Shown here in pieces: positions 1 through 8,064 of a DNA stretch of 64,000 nucleotides. Every line of letters starts with the position of its first letter. The first letter of the stretch is position 1. Position numbers and translations under genes: made by a program. This DNA comes from JAVJSD01 sp040219575 (lineage in GTDB: Bacteria; Planctomycetota; Planctomycetia; Pirellulales; Pirellulaceae). The stretch lies in NCBI GenBank assembly GCA_040219575.1, contig JAVJSD010000089.1, positions 1-64,000 of the forward strand, read 5' to 3'. Under the pieces are notes generated by a model, which saw nothing but the letters and a program-made list of their open reading frames with translations, made no database searches and had not been told where the DNA came from.

Positions 1-2
1 GT

Positions 3-86
3 CAAACTGAAATCCTGCGGCAGTTGGGCCTGCCGTCACCTGCTCAACGCTTACGAACCCGCCTACCACGCGCCCCTACGCGCTAA
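3..86 (+). pseudogene. Possible 3' end of a gene cut by the window edge
   Basis: An open frame runs in from the left edge and stops with TAA at 84-86. Its last 27 residues include EILRQLGLPSPAQRLRTR. The ILRxLGLP pattern followed by a basic, proline-rich tail resembles the C-terminus of some transposases, but the piece is too short to assign. It could equally be chance. The rest of 1-168 shows no gene. Confidence 0.2.
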
Positions 87-168
87 CGACGACGACCCGC
101 GGCGCAGCGCGCGCATGGTTGCGGAAAATCAGGTTAAACGAAGTCGATCGAAGCAGAAACTGCAGCGT

Positions 169-1647
169 TCAATTCGCCGCATCCGCCGCCGGGAACCGCA
201 GGGAGTAGAGATCGGTTTCATTCATCACGAAACGCAGTCGCACGATCTTACCCGCCAGCTTGCCGACGTCTTCGCTTCCGTTCCACTTCACGTGGCGCGC
301 GATGTCGTCGCCGTAGATCACGTCGCAGTCGTCGAGCGTGTATCCGGGCAGCGGCTCGCCGTCTTCGTCCTGCAGTTCCACGCGCATCCGGCCCGCGCCC
401 GAGGTGGAGTAGTTCAGCTCGAGTCGATCGCCGGAGAACTTCAGCGGCCGGGTGATGAACTCTCCTGGCTCGTAACCGGCGTTCACCGAGATGAAGCCGT
501 CCAGCCGCAGCACGTAGTGGGCGCCGCCGTACATGAACATGCTCATCTGCGTGGGGCTGGTGGGCACGACGTTCAGCGTGATGTAGTTGGCCCGATTGCC
601 CCAGCCGCGCTCGCCGAGTCCCGGCCGAATGAACGCCTCCTTGAAATGGCGATGGTAGCGGTCGCCGCCCGGCCGCGCGGCCATGAACACGATGTCGGTG
701 ATGGCGCCGGCCCGGGCTTGAAACCGCGTGGGCAGCGCGATGTAGATGTGCGGCGCGCGGAAGTAGGGCTGCGTGACGCTGGTGTAGAGGTGTTCGCCGG
801 GTTGGTTGGCCTGCATGTCGACCGGCTCGGTCCAGTTCAAGAAGTCCTTGCTGGTGCTGCGGCGAATGGCCCGCACGCCGTCTTTGAAAAGGCGGAAGTA
901 GGCGACGTACTGCTGCTCCGCCTCCGACCAGAAGGCGACGTTCTGCGAATCGAAGCTGCCCAGGTCCTCGCGCAGCACCGGCTCTGATTGCAGCAGCCTC
1001 CAGTGCAGGCCGTCGGGCGAGGCGAACGCCTTCAGTCCGCCGGGGCCGTACTTCTCGCGGAGTTTCGCACGCTCGTCGGGCGACTTCCAACCGCCCCAAT
1101 TCTCCAGCGGGTAGCGGCCGCCGCCGAGCGCCTTATAGCGTTGGTCTTGCGGCACGCCTGGCCGGGTGTCGATGAAAGGGGTGAAGTTGTGGGTCACCAG
1201 AAACGTATCGTCTTCGACCTGCAATATCGCGTTGCCCTTGGGCATCTCCGGGATGTCGTGGATGCCGAGATCGGGCTCGCTCCAATGGATGCCGCCGTCG
1301 CTGCTTTCGGCGTACAGCGTCACTTCGCCTTCGTGATACTTGCCCCAGCCTTCGCGCCAGTGCGCGCCGGGAACCTTATCGCCGCGATAGTACAGACGCA
1401 ACTTCCCGCCGTCGGCCAGCACGGTGGCGTAGTGGCCAAAGGGCCGCGGCGGCGTCCGCTGCAACCGTTGCGGCTGGTGCATCTTCAGCTGCGCGCCGTC
1501 CATCTCGCCGATCAGCAGATCATCGACAAACAGCTCCCGCCGCGAACCAATATCGACCGGCTCTGCGGCGCGAGTGGATTGAATTGCATGCAGCACCAGC
1601 AGGGCTGGCAGGCAGAAGGTGCGAAGGACGAGCAAGGGGGCGTTCAT
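169..1647 (-). CDS. Secreted sialidase/GH32-like beta-propeller protein
   Basis: A 492-residue protein with a clear signal peptide (about residues 1-28, hydrophobic core LLVLRTFCLPALLVLHA, then AxA-like cleavage). The body has Asp-box-like turns SSDGGIHW (115-122), SPDGLHW (210-216) and SKDFLNW (266-272), as in five-bladed propeller glycosidases and sialidase-like proteins. A conserved RRELFVDDLLI segment near residue 36 is common in planctomycete members. The ATG at 1647 is chosen because it starts the signal peptide; the frame is open about 100 codons further upstream, but that part is low-quality sequence. Substrate is unknown; a role in polysaccharide degradation in the periplasm or outside the cell is inferred. 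No partner gene is adjacent. Confidence 0.75.
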   Translation of the reverse strand: MNAPLLVLRTFCLPALLVLHAIQSTRAAEPVDIGSRRELFVDDLLIGEMDGAQLKMHQPQRLQRTPPRPFGHYATVLADGGKLRLYYRGDKVPGAHWREGWGKYHEGEVTLYAESSDGGIHWSEPDLGIHDIPEMPKGNAILQVEDDTFLVTHNFTPFIDTRPGVPQDQRYKALGGGRYPLENWGGWKSPDERAKLREKYGPGGLKAFASPDGLHWRLLQSEPVLREDLGSFDSQNVAFWSEAEQQYVAYFRLFKDGVRAIRRSTSKDFLNWTEPVDMQANQPGEHLYTSVTQPYFRAPHIYIALPTRFQARAGAITDIVFMAARPGGDRYHRHFKEAFIRPGLGERGWGNRANYITLNVVPTSPTQMSMFMYGGAHYVLRLDGFISVNAGYEPGEFITRPLKFSGDRLELNYSTSGAGRMRVELQDEDGEPLPGYTLDDCDVIYGDDIARHVKWNGSEDVGKLAGKIVRLRFVMNETDLYSLRFPAADAAN

Positions 1648-1754
1648 TGGAAGAGGCGTCCGCGACTCTTGATATGTGGTCTGACCAAATTGAACGGATC
1701 GTCTACGATCAACGGCAAGGAGGGCCGAAACAGGGGCGGACGAACGACCGCCTG

Positions 1755-1958
1755 TCACTGCGAAAACATGCGGATGATGTTGGCCGTGCCAAGTAACCCA
1801 TCGAAGACAAGGAACACGCCGAACAGAATGCACAACACGCCGCATATCTTTCCGCCGAGACCGTGCAGGTTCTTGCTGCGAGTCAGAGGGATTCCACTCT
1901 TGGTGAACGCTTTCGCGCCGAGCAAGAAGACGAAAACAGCGAGAATCCAACTGAGCAT
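1755..1958 (-). CDS. Small membrane protein, two TM helices
   Basis: A 67-residue protein with two hydrophobic helices (about residues 2-14 and 38-58) separated by a short basic loop (RSKNLHGLGGK). An AGGGG stretch lies about 10 bases before the ATG. The frame extends upstream to 2198 but that part has no hydrophobic or conserved character, so the shorter form is preferred. It lies 107 bp upstream of the secreted propeller gene on the same strand. I do not recognise the family and assign no function. Confidence 0.55.
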   Translation of the reverse strand: MLSWILAVFVFLLGAKAFTKSGIPLTRSKNLHGLGGKICGVLCILFGVFLVFDGLLGTANIIRMFSQ

Positions 1959-2251
1959 GGGAGCGCCCCTGGAAGAATTGTGGTGTGTGTTGTGAATCTC
2001 AAGGAGAGGTTGTCGGCAAGGTTGACCATCGCTTGCGTCGACACAGCGTCCACATAGTATCCGACCGTGCATCTCACAACAAACTCGGCCGGCTGGTCGT
2101 AGTCTACTATTGCCTGGCCGCCGGTGAACCGACCTCCTGTGCACATTTGCCGACAGGAGAACTCGCGCCCGCTTTTGAGGCCGGATTACGATCTTCACCA
2201 GGGGTTCGCTGCGCCCCGGGGCGGTCGAGGGCGGGCGTCGAAAGTCTAAGC

Positions 2252-2734
2252 ATGTCGATTGATTGGCTAAACGTGTGCGTCATCATGGGCCGGGCGAACT
2301 TGATCAAGAACCTGTGCTGGGTGCTTTGCGTCTTCGTTGTCTGCGGTGTCTGCGGTGTGATGTTGGCGGACGCAGCGATGGCGGAGGCGCCGCAACCGGA
2401 ACCCGACGCCGCGACGAGCCCGACGTCCACTGGCGACGACTGGCCGTTGTGGTCGTTGATCGTGATCCTGCTTGCCGCCGGCGTGTTCGGAGGAACGTTG
2501 AATTGGATCCTCCATCCTCCGCCGGAGGGCCTGGGAATTCGCGCCGCGATGACGATCGGGATGGGTGCGGCGCTGCTGATTCCGTTGTTCTTGAACACCA
2601 TCTCGAGTACTTTGCTGCCGAACCTGTTGAGCGGCGACGCCAATCACGGCGACGTCCTGGTCTTCGCCGGTTTCGCGATTCTGGCAGCGATATGCTATGA
2701 GGCCCATTTCGCAAGCGCTTTCTTGAGCTTGTAG
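2252..2734 (+). CDS. YLATT-like membrane protein, C-terminus possibly truncated
   Basis: A 160-residue protein with a first hydrophobic segment (about 14-35, possibly a signal anchor), an acidic Pro/Thr linker, then three membrane helices at about 57-78, 86-107 and 126-143. The spacing and motifs LLAAGVFGGTLNWIL, GAALLIPLFLNTISS and VFAGFAILAAI resemble the YLATT (YEATS-like-associating three-TM) domain of planctomycete conflict systems; this match is from memory, not a search. After AAI the sequence changes character and stops where it overlaps the opposite-strand gene by 40 bp, suggesting a lost C-terminal tail. Start choice is weak: ATG 2252 or ATG 2285, neither with a good ribosome site. 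Confidence 0.55.
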   Translation: MSIDWLNVCVIMGRANLIKNLCWVLCVFVVCGVCGVMLADAAMAEAPQPEPDAATSPTSTGDDWPLWSLIVILLAAGVFGGTLNWILHPPPEGLGIRAAMTIGMGAALLIPLFLNTISSTLLPNLLSGDANHGDVLVFAGFAILAAICYEAHFASAFLSL

Positions 2735-2883
2735 ACCTGGTTCAACTTCAAGGCCCGCTGCTTGAACGCCACATCGCGCGCGCCATGCTCGTCGAGGAAT
2801 TTCACGACCTCGGCCGCGTTGGGATCGCGATGCTTGTGCAGCAAGTTCGTGTACTGAATGATCAGTGGTTGATTCTCCGCCAT
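2695..2883 (-). CDS. Small helical protein resembling effector-associated adaptors
   Basis: A 62-residue, all-helical, basic protein. The ATG at 2883 has a GGAGG ribosome site 8 bases upstream, which decides the start over the ATG at 2907. The pattern QYTNLLHKHRD, then FLDEHGARDVAFKQRA, then LNQVYKLKKAL resembles short planctomycete proteins of the type FLxEHxxDxxFxxRAxxLNxxFxLKxxL that occur beside conflict-system effectors. The relation is inferred from recalled patterns. It converges on, and overlaps by 40 bp, the YLATT-like gene, so the two may be a recently rearranged pair. No catalytic residues are visible; a protein-protein adaptor role is a guess. Confidence 0.55.
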   Translation of the reverse strand: MAENQPLIIQYTNLLHKHRDPNAAEVVKFLDEHGARDVAFKQRALKLNQVYKLKKALAKWAS

Positions 2884-3224
2884 GGGGAACCCCTCCAAAT
2901 CTGACAAATGCGAAAACTAGGTCCTGGATTGAACAGATCGGCCGCCGACGTTGAGGGTCACTTTTCGCTACGAAGTGAAGACCGAACATGGCTGACTCCT
3001 TACCCGGTGGGTTAGGCCCCCGATACTGCCTCCATAAGATATAGTGCGCAAGGCCAGAAGAGGCGCCGCAACTCCTTGCAGGATAATTGGTTACAGAAAT
3101 CGCCCCGGCCGCCGGTTTTCTGGCCGCTCGCCTGCCGGGGAGGTTCGTACGCACGTCGGGCTGACGTCTCGACGCTCGCTGACGACACCCCCGCATGGCG
3201 GCCGTTGGCCGGAGTCGGACCATG
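2884..3224. other. Intergenic, no gene seen
   Basis: This 341-bp stretch lies between the small adaptor-like gene and the 3' end of the frameshifted membrane gene, both on the minus strand. A minus-strand frame starting at an ATG at 2988, preceded by TAAGGAG, runs through it, but it would cover the adaptor-like gene in another frame and has no protein-like features. A TATATC at 3038-3043 (minus strand) could be a -10 box; no matching -35 is obvious. Confidence 0.4.
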
Positions 3225-3610
3225 TCAGTTCGCCGCGCCCGAAATCCAGGAACTACGATCGACAAGGTACAGGCAAAACACGAGCAACGACAGTCCGCCG
3301 AACACCAAGGCGATAGGCAATAGCAGAAGCGCCTTCTTCGGTAACCAGCTGCGCGACACCGCACAGCAAATGGCCCATACCAACCGCCCCAAACGACGGC
3401 GAGCAAGGCGCCGATCACGCTGACCGCCGCATGCGGCCAAGAGAACGGTCCCCAGAACGGTTCCGTTTCGGCGCTCCAGGAGATCAACGGCAGCGGCGCA
3501 ATGGCGCCCACGAACGCGACAAGCATCAGAGTTTGGAGTAAGTAGCTTGGCCGCTGCGACGAAGTGAGTGCTTCGCTTTGCGCATCCGGTGATCGATAAG
3601 GATTCGGCAT
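3225..3610 (-). pseudogene. NPYxSP-type membrane protein with a frameshift
   Basis: The frame starting at ATG 3610 encodes MPNPYRSPDAQSEAL, the hallmark start of a large planctomycete membrane-protein family, then two hydrophobic segments ending AVSVIGALLAVVWG. From about 3390 the coding character moves to another frame: RLVWAICCAVSRSWLPKK, then a helix LLLLPIALVFGGLSLLVFCLYL, stopping at 3225. Adding one base to the C4 run at 3387-3390 (+ strand) joins the halves into a 128-residue, three-helix protein. It may be a true pseudogene or an assembly error in a homopolymer. It starts 17 bp after the stop of the stator operon and may be co-transcribed with it. Confidence 0.6.
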
Positions 3611-3627
3611 GCGAACGGATGGCGGGG

Positions 3628-4659
3628 TTACTGCACCACCGAGCGGTGGCCGTTGGGGCCGGCGGAGATGAGTTCGCCCTCGGGCATCGGCCAGCTGGCC
3701 GTCAAGAAGCCGAGTTGGTAGAGCTCGTCCTTCAACTGGCGGAACTGGCCATAGCTGTCGGGATAGACCCACACCGTGACGGTCGTCGTCTGCGGATCGA
3801 CGCGGGCCAGTTCGCGGCGGAACAGCGAGTCGGGCCGCAGCGCCACTTCGAAGGGTTCGCCGATGCGATCGGATTCGGCGATCAGGTCGTAGTGGTCGAA
3901 CACCGGCCCCTGCCGCGTCACGCTGTTAAAGCCGTTGTCCTCTTCGTAGCCTTGCATCTTCAGCGTGTAGCGGAGGCGGAAGCCGCGGATGGGGCCGATG
4001 GTTTCGGTCACGACCGGCGACTCGCGCAGCTTGTAGGCCTTGCGCGGCACGTCGCCTTTGAACAGCTCCTCCAGTTCGTCCTTGGGCACGTAGGCCAACC
4101 GGCCGCGCATCAGACGAAAGCAGATTTCCTGGCCGAAAACGGTCTTGGCCATCGGCGTGGGACGGTGCTCGACCACGGCGGGCGGAGCGGTCGAATTCTG
4201 CGCCACGCGGCGCGAGTTCTCCAGGACGCGCAACTGATTGCGAGCCTGCTCGACCTGGCGATTGAGGTCGAACGAGGCCTGGCCGACGTTGTCGAGCTCG
4301 CCGCGTTTCTCGCCGAGCAGATGCTCGGCCGCCGTGATGACGGTCAGCAACTGGTCGCGCTCGGCGCGTCGGGCGGCGACCTCCCTTTGTTCGGCTTGCA
4401 GCCGCGCCGCCAGTTCGAGGTTGATGTTCCGCTCGACCGATTCGGCGGTCTGCTGTTCGGCGCGGGCTTTCGCCTCCAACTCGTCGAGTTGCGCGCTATT
4501 GTCGTCCACCTCGGCGGCGCCCTTGATGAGGGCGTCTTGCGCGCGGACGCCGACGACCATCACCAGGATGATGAGAATGCCGACCAGGTTGGCCACGATG
4601 TCGAGAAACGAATCCTGACCGGGAGCGTTGTCGAGTTCCTCGCCGCGGGGCCGTCTCAT
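3628..4659 (-). CDS. ExbD/MotB-like stator subunit with the membrane Asp
   Basis: A 343-residue protein with one N-terminal membrane helix (about 18-38). It contains FLDIVANLVGILIILV; Asp20 sits where ExbD, TolR and MotB carry the proton-binding aspartate. A coiled-coil-like region follows (about 50-150), then a globular C-terminal domain whose TVWVYPD and LKDELYQLG segments resemble the C-terminus of the neighbouring 617-residue protein. The ATG at 4659 overlaps the upstream stop as ATGA and is preceded by AAAGGAAGG, so translation is probably coupled. It is the third gene of the stator operon. There is no OmpA-type peptidoglycan-binding motif, unlike MotB and ZorB. Inner-membrane location is inferred. 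Confidence 0.75.
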   Translation of the reverse strand: MRRPRGEELDNAPGQDSFLDIVANLVGILIILVMVVGVRAQDALIKGAAEVDDNSAQLDELEAKARAEQQTAESVERNINLELAARLQAEQREVAARRAERDQLLTVITAAEHLLGEKRGELDNVGQASFDLNRQVEQARNQLRVLENSRRVAQNSTAPPAVVEHRPTPMAKTVFGQEICFRLMRGRLAYVPKDELEELFKGDVPRKAYKLRESPVVTETIGPIRGFRLRYTLKMQGYEEDNGFNSVTRQGPVFDHYDLIAESDRIGEPFEVALRPDSLFRRELARVDPQTTTVTVWVYPDSYGQFRQLKDELYQLGFLTASWPMPEGELISAGPNGHRSVVQ

Positions 4660-6509
4660 GGCGCCTTCCTTTCGACTTCGAGTCCGCTGTCGTCCAACAA
4701 CAGGCGCAGTTCGTTGTAACGCCGCTCGGCGCCGGGGACGACCTGAACCGTCAGCACGGGACGCCAGTAGCCGCGGACCGGCGCCGTGCCCCAACCGTCG
4801 ATCTGCTGCTGCACCGCTTCGACCAGCGATTCGACGTGCTGATGCGTCGCGCCGCGAAGTTCGATTGTCTGCACCGGCTGGCCGCCGCGATTGTCGGAGA
4901 GAATGTACAGGCGATCGGGGGTGATCGTGACGCGCACGGGGCGGGTGTAGGCGTTGGCGCGGCTCGCGCCGCGGTCTCGCAGGGCCCAGTTGCTGCCACG
5001 CTGCGAGGCCATGCTCTGCATGCTCGGATCGCCTTCGAGCGGTCCGCCGGGGCCGTCGCCGTTGGCCGTCGAAGAACCCGACCCGGTGCTGTTCCCGCCA
5101 GGTCCAGGCTGTCCTCCGCCGGGCCGGCGCTGCGCGGCGCCGGCGCCGCGGCCCCCGTCGCGGCTGCCGCGCGATTCGCGACTGAGCCCGCTGCCGTAGA
5201 AGCCGCCGCCGTTGGGGTTGCCGCCAGATGCGCCTTGCTGGGCGGGGCCACCTCGGTTGGCTCCACCGTTTTGTCCCGCTGCAAAGCCTTGGCCTCCGGC
5301 GCCGCCTTGGCCCGAAGCACCTTGCCCCAGCGAGGTGTCTTGTCCCGGTCGTGGGCTTTGTCCAATCGCGCCGCCGCCACCGCCGTTTTGTGCGTTCGCG
5401 CCTTGCGGTCCGCCGCCGGGAAATGTTCCTTCGCCCTGCGAGCTGTCGCCCAATCCGATGCCGTCGCTGGATCCGGGACGATCACTGACGCCGCCGACTC
5501 CCGGTCCACCGCCGCCCAGCAGCGAGTCGCCCGGGCCGTCGCCCGTCTGCATCGCCTGCCGTAGTTGTCGGAAACGGGTGGGCGCGCTGCGGGCCAGCAG
5601 TTCCTGTCGGCGCCGCGCCATTTCGACCGCTCGGCGGATCAACTCGGCCAGCGCGGGATCAGCCTGGGGATAGGCGAGCTCCATGTTTTCGTCCAAGAGT
5701 TCGTACCCGAACTCGTGCTCCCACGAGCGCAACGCGTCGCGGGCGGCGGCGTAGGCGATCGCCCCGTTGGGCCGCACCAGCATCAGCGGGTAGGGTTCGC
5801 CGTGCGCGTCGACGCCGCCGTGTTGGGCGAGGTATTCGCGCGTGGCCCGCAGCGCCGCATCGAGGGCGTTGCCCGGCCCCAGCGGCGGCAGGAAGTCCTT
5901 GGCGTTGAGCACGATTCCTTCCGGCTGCAGGATGACGCCGTTGGCGGTGCACTCGATGTAGATCGGCCGGCGCAAGGTGCCGTTGGTGCGCGGCACCGGC
6001 ACGATGGCGAACGAGCGGGGCCGGTCGGCGGCCGCGCGACGCGCCTGTTCCAGACGCTGTTGCTCTTGTTGGATCTCGGCGCTTAGGCGGGCCAATTCGG
6101 CCTCGGCGGCGGAAGTATCGGCCTGCTTGTCGCCGGAAAGGCGCTGCAAATCCTCGACCTGCCGCGTCAACTCCTGCCATTTGGTTTGCAAGCGGCGGAG
6201 GTGGTCTTCGAGGTGGCTGAGTTCGAGCCGCGCGTCGGTGAGTTTCTGCGTGTTCTCCTGCCGCGCCGCGAGCAACAGCTCCTTGCGCCACTGGGCGTCT
6301 TCCGTCTGTTCGCGGAGGGCGCGCCCTTGCTCGGACTCCTGCTCCTGCTCTTGCTGGCGGCGCGACTTGACGGTGTCGGCCTCGACCCGGGCGCTTTGCA
6401 CCAGGATCACCAACAGCAGAATCAATGAGCCCATCGTGCAGATCAACACGGCCAAGAACGGCAACATGGCGACCGCGACCGGCTTCTTTTGGAACCGCTT
6501 GCGTCGCAT
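4656..6509 (-). CDS. ExbD-like stator partner lacking the membrane Asp, with Gly-rich insert
   Basis: A 617-residue protein with an N-terminal membrane helix (about 12-38). In MLPFLAVLICTMGSL, Ala20 occupies the position of the ExbD aspartate. A Glu/Gln/Arg-rich coiled coil spans about 45-165, a globular part about 165-310, and a Gly/Gln/Ser-rich low-complexity stretch about 325-510. The last 100 residues have strand-rich segments (VRVTITPDRLYILSD, then LTVQVVPGAERRYNELR) similar to the end of the 343-residue neighbour. The gene starts 2 bp after the ExbB-like gene stop and overlaps the next gene by 4 bp. It is best read as the second, catalytically silent B subunit of the same motor. Confidence 0.7.
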   Translation of the reverse strand: MRRKRFQKKPVAVAMLPFLAVLICTMGSLILLLVILVQSARVEADTVKSRRQQEQEQESEQGRALREQTEDAQWRKELLLAARQENTQKLTDARLELSHLEDHLRRLQTKWQELTRQVEDLQRLSGDKQADTSAAEAELARLSAEIQQEQQRLEQARRAAADRPRSFAIVPVPRTNGTLRRPIYIECTANGVILQPEGIVLNAKDFLPPLGPGNALDAALRATREYLAQHGGVDAHGEPYPLMLVRPNGAIAYAAARDALRSWEHEFGYELLDENMELAYPQADPALAELIRRAVEMARRRQELLARSAPTRFRQLRQAMQTGDGPGDSLLGGGGPGVGGVSDRPGSSDGIGLGDSSQGEGTFPGGGPQGANAQNGGGGGAIGQSPRPGQDTSLGQGASGQGGAGGQGFAAGQNGGANRGGPAQQGASGGNPNGGGFYGSGLSRESRGSRDGGRGAGAAQRRPGGGQPGPGGNSTGSGSSTANGDGPGGPLEGDPSMQSMASQRGSNWALRDRGASRANAYTRPVRVTITPDRLYILSDNRGGQPVQTIELRGATHQHVESLVEAVQQQIDGWGTAPVRGYWRPVLTVQVVPGAERRYNELRLLLDDSGLEVERKAP

Positions 6510-6511
6510 GC

Positions 6512-7855
6512 TCAGGCCGCCTTCTCCTGCGACTCCGACTGGCCGATCTTCACTCGCCGGCCGTCGTCGTTGATACGTGTGTTGAGCAGGTGAATCGCCG
6601 CCGACAGGCTCATCACCGTGTCCTCGAAGTTTTTGGAACCGGAGAGCAGGTTGAGGTTGTCGTTGAGCGCCTGCTCGAGCTTGACGATGTCGCCGGTGGC
6701 CCGCATCACGTCCGAGAGGATTTCACTCTGGCGATGCATCTCGCTCTGCTGGTCGCGCAGCAGGCGGGCGTTCTCGCTGAGCGTCATTTGCCACTGCTCC
6801 CAACGTTTACGGGAGAGTTCGGCCAGGCCGCGTTCATTGTCGGCCAGCCGCTCGGCGTGCAGCCGCATGGAGTCGCCCAGCGCGAGGGTGAGCGCGGTCT
6901 GCATCTGGTCGGTCGAGGCGCCGACGAGCTGGCTCCACTGGTCGTGGGCGGCGTCGATCGTCTCCTGCCACAGACGGCTTTGCTTGTCGACCAGCTTCTC
7001 GGTCGATTCCAGCACCGCCTTGGCCATCCGCTCGACGGAAGCGACGTGGGGATCGTGCCCGCTGCCGACTTCCTCGAAGCGGCCGACGAGCTCCCCGGCG
7101 GTGCGGCGATCGACGACCGTCAACAACTCCGATTCCACCCGTTCGATCAGAAACTGAATGAACATCAGCGCGATGGAGAGCGTGAGCGCGAGCGTGGTGG
7201 TGTCGAAGGCGACGCCCAGGCCGGCGGTCAGCGGGGCCATCGCCTTCTCGGGATCGGTCGCCAGCAGTTCGAACGACAGGTTGCCCAACGCCATCGTGAT
7301 GCCGACCACGGTGCCCAGGAAGCCCAACATCGGCGTGGCCCAGATGATGATCCGCACCAGCGAGTAGCCCTCGTGCGCCTGGGCGGCGTCGTTGTCGGCG
7401 AGGTACTTGAGCTCCTCGTCGAGGCCTTCGGCGGAGCCCTTGCGATCGACGAACTCGAGGGCGTCTCGCAGTCGGCGGCCCAGGTAGGAGTTGCGAATCG
7501 GGGCGGCGGCCTCGTTCAGTTTTGCTAGCAGGTCGGGCGCCTCGTCGGCGTCGAAGCGGCGGGTGCCGGTTTCCGACTCGTCGATGCGGATAATGCCGAC
7601 CGTCAGGTACTGGCTGATCACGTTGATCGCCTTGATCAACAGCGCGGCGATGCCCACAAAGAACAGGCCGGTCTCCATGAAGCCGATTTCGTGGCTGGCG
7701 ACATACCGCAACAGCAACGGATGGCTGATGATTCCGAGCCGGATGAGGGTGTAGAAGCCGACGCAGCCAGCCAATCCCCACAGAAGCGGCCAACCCAGAT
7801 TACCTAGAATTGCCAAAAGCGAGTTCTTTCCGGTCGATCGCGACACGGTCAGCAT
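6512..7855 (-). CDS. MotA/TolQ/ExbB-family proton channel with long cytoplasmic tail
   Basis: A 447-residue protein with four membrane helices at about 17-42, 59-80, 165-190 and 208-238. The last two carry the family signature: PMLGFLGTVVGITMAL, then AGLGVAFDTTTLALTLSI. The cytoplasmic loop between helices 2 and 3 is about 80 residues. About 205 residues of predicted helix follow the last membrane segment, a tail absent from ExbB and TolQ but recalling the ZorA tail. It is first in a three-gene operon with two single-helix partners, so a proton-driven five-plus-two type stator is likely. What it drives is unknown. The ATG at 7855 follows AGAAGG closely. Confidence 0.85.
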   Translation of the reverse strand: MLTVSRSTGKNSLLAILGNLGWPLLWGLAGCVGFYTLIRLGIISHPLLLRYVASHEIGFMETGLFFVGIAALLIKAINVISQYLTVGIIRIDESETGTRRFDADEAPDLLAKLNEAAAPIRNSYLGRRLRDALEFVDRKGSAEGLDEELKYLADNDAAQAHEGYSLVRIIIWATPMLGFLGTVVGITMALGNLSFELLATDPEKAMAPLTAGLGVAFDTTTLALTLSIALMFIQFLIERVESELLTVVDRRTAGELVGRFEEVGSGHDPHVASVERMAKAVLESTEKLVDKQSRLWQETIDAAHDQWSQLVGASTDQMQTALTLALGDSMRLHAERLADNERGLAELSRKRWEQWQMTLSENARLLRDQQSEMHRQSEILSDVMRATGDIVKLEQALNDNLNLLSGSKNFEDTVMSLSAAIHLLNTRINDDGRRVKIGQSESQEKAA

Positions 7856-7996
7856 CCTTCTGTTGGTGCGCAGGGGGGCGACGAAACGGACGGCACGCCG
7901 TCTTGCCGTTAAAATCGGCGCAATCGCTACAGCTTAATGAGCCATAATCGGCGAAAAGCGGAAGGAGATTTCGCCGCCGCGGCGTCGATGGCTGCC

Positions 7997-8054
7997 CTCC
8001 CTTGCTGGCGCAACGGGCTCGGCACGGTCCGAGCCCGTTGCGCCAGCAAGGGAG
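7997..8054. repeat. Perfect 26-bp inverted repeat, 6-nt loop
   Basis: Arms 7997-8022 and 8029-8054 are exact reverse complements (starting CTCCCTTGCTGGCGCAACGG) around the loop CACGGT. It lies just past the stop of the minus-strand phosphatase gene and upstream of the stator operon. There is no T-run, so it is more like a REP-type palindrome than a classic terminator. Confidence 0.85.
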
Positions 8055-8064
8055 AGCGAGTTCT

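Noticed and set aside
2267..3772. Minus-strand open frame of 501 codons spanning three genes
   Set aside because: Only its 5' part (from 3610) is protein-like and belongs to the frameshifted membrane gene; the rest overlaps better-supported frames.
3628..7855. Zorya anti-phage system
   Set aside because: ZorA-like tail and stator pair are present, but there is no OmpA-type domain in the B subunits and no ZorC, ZorD or ZorE nearby.
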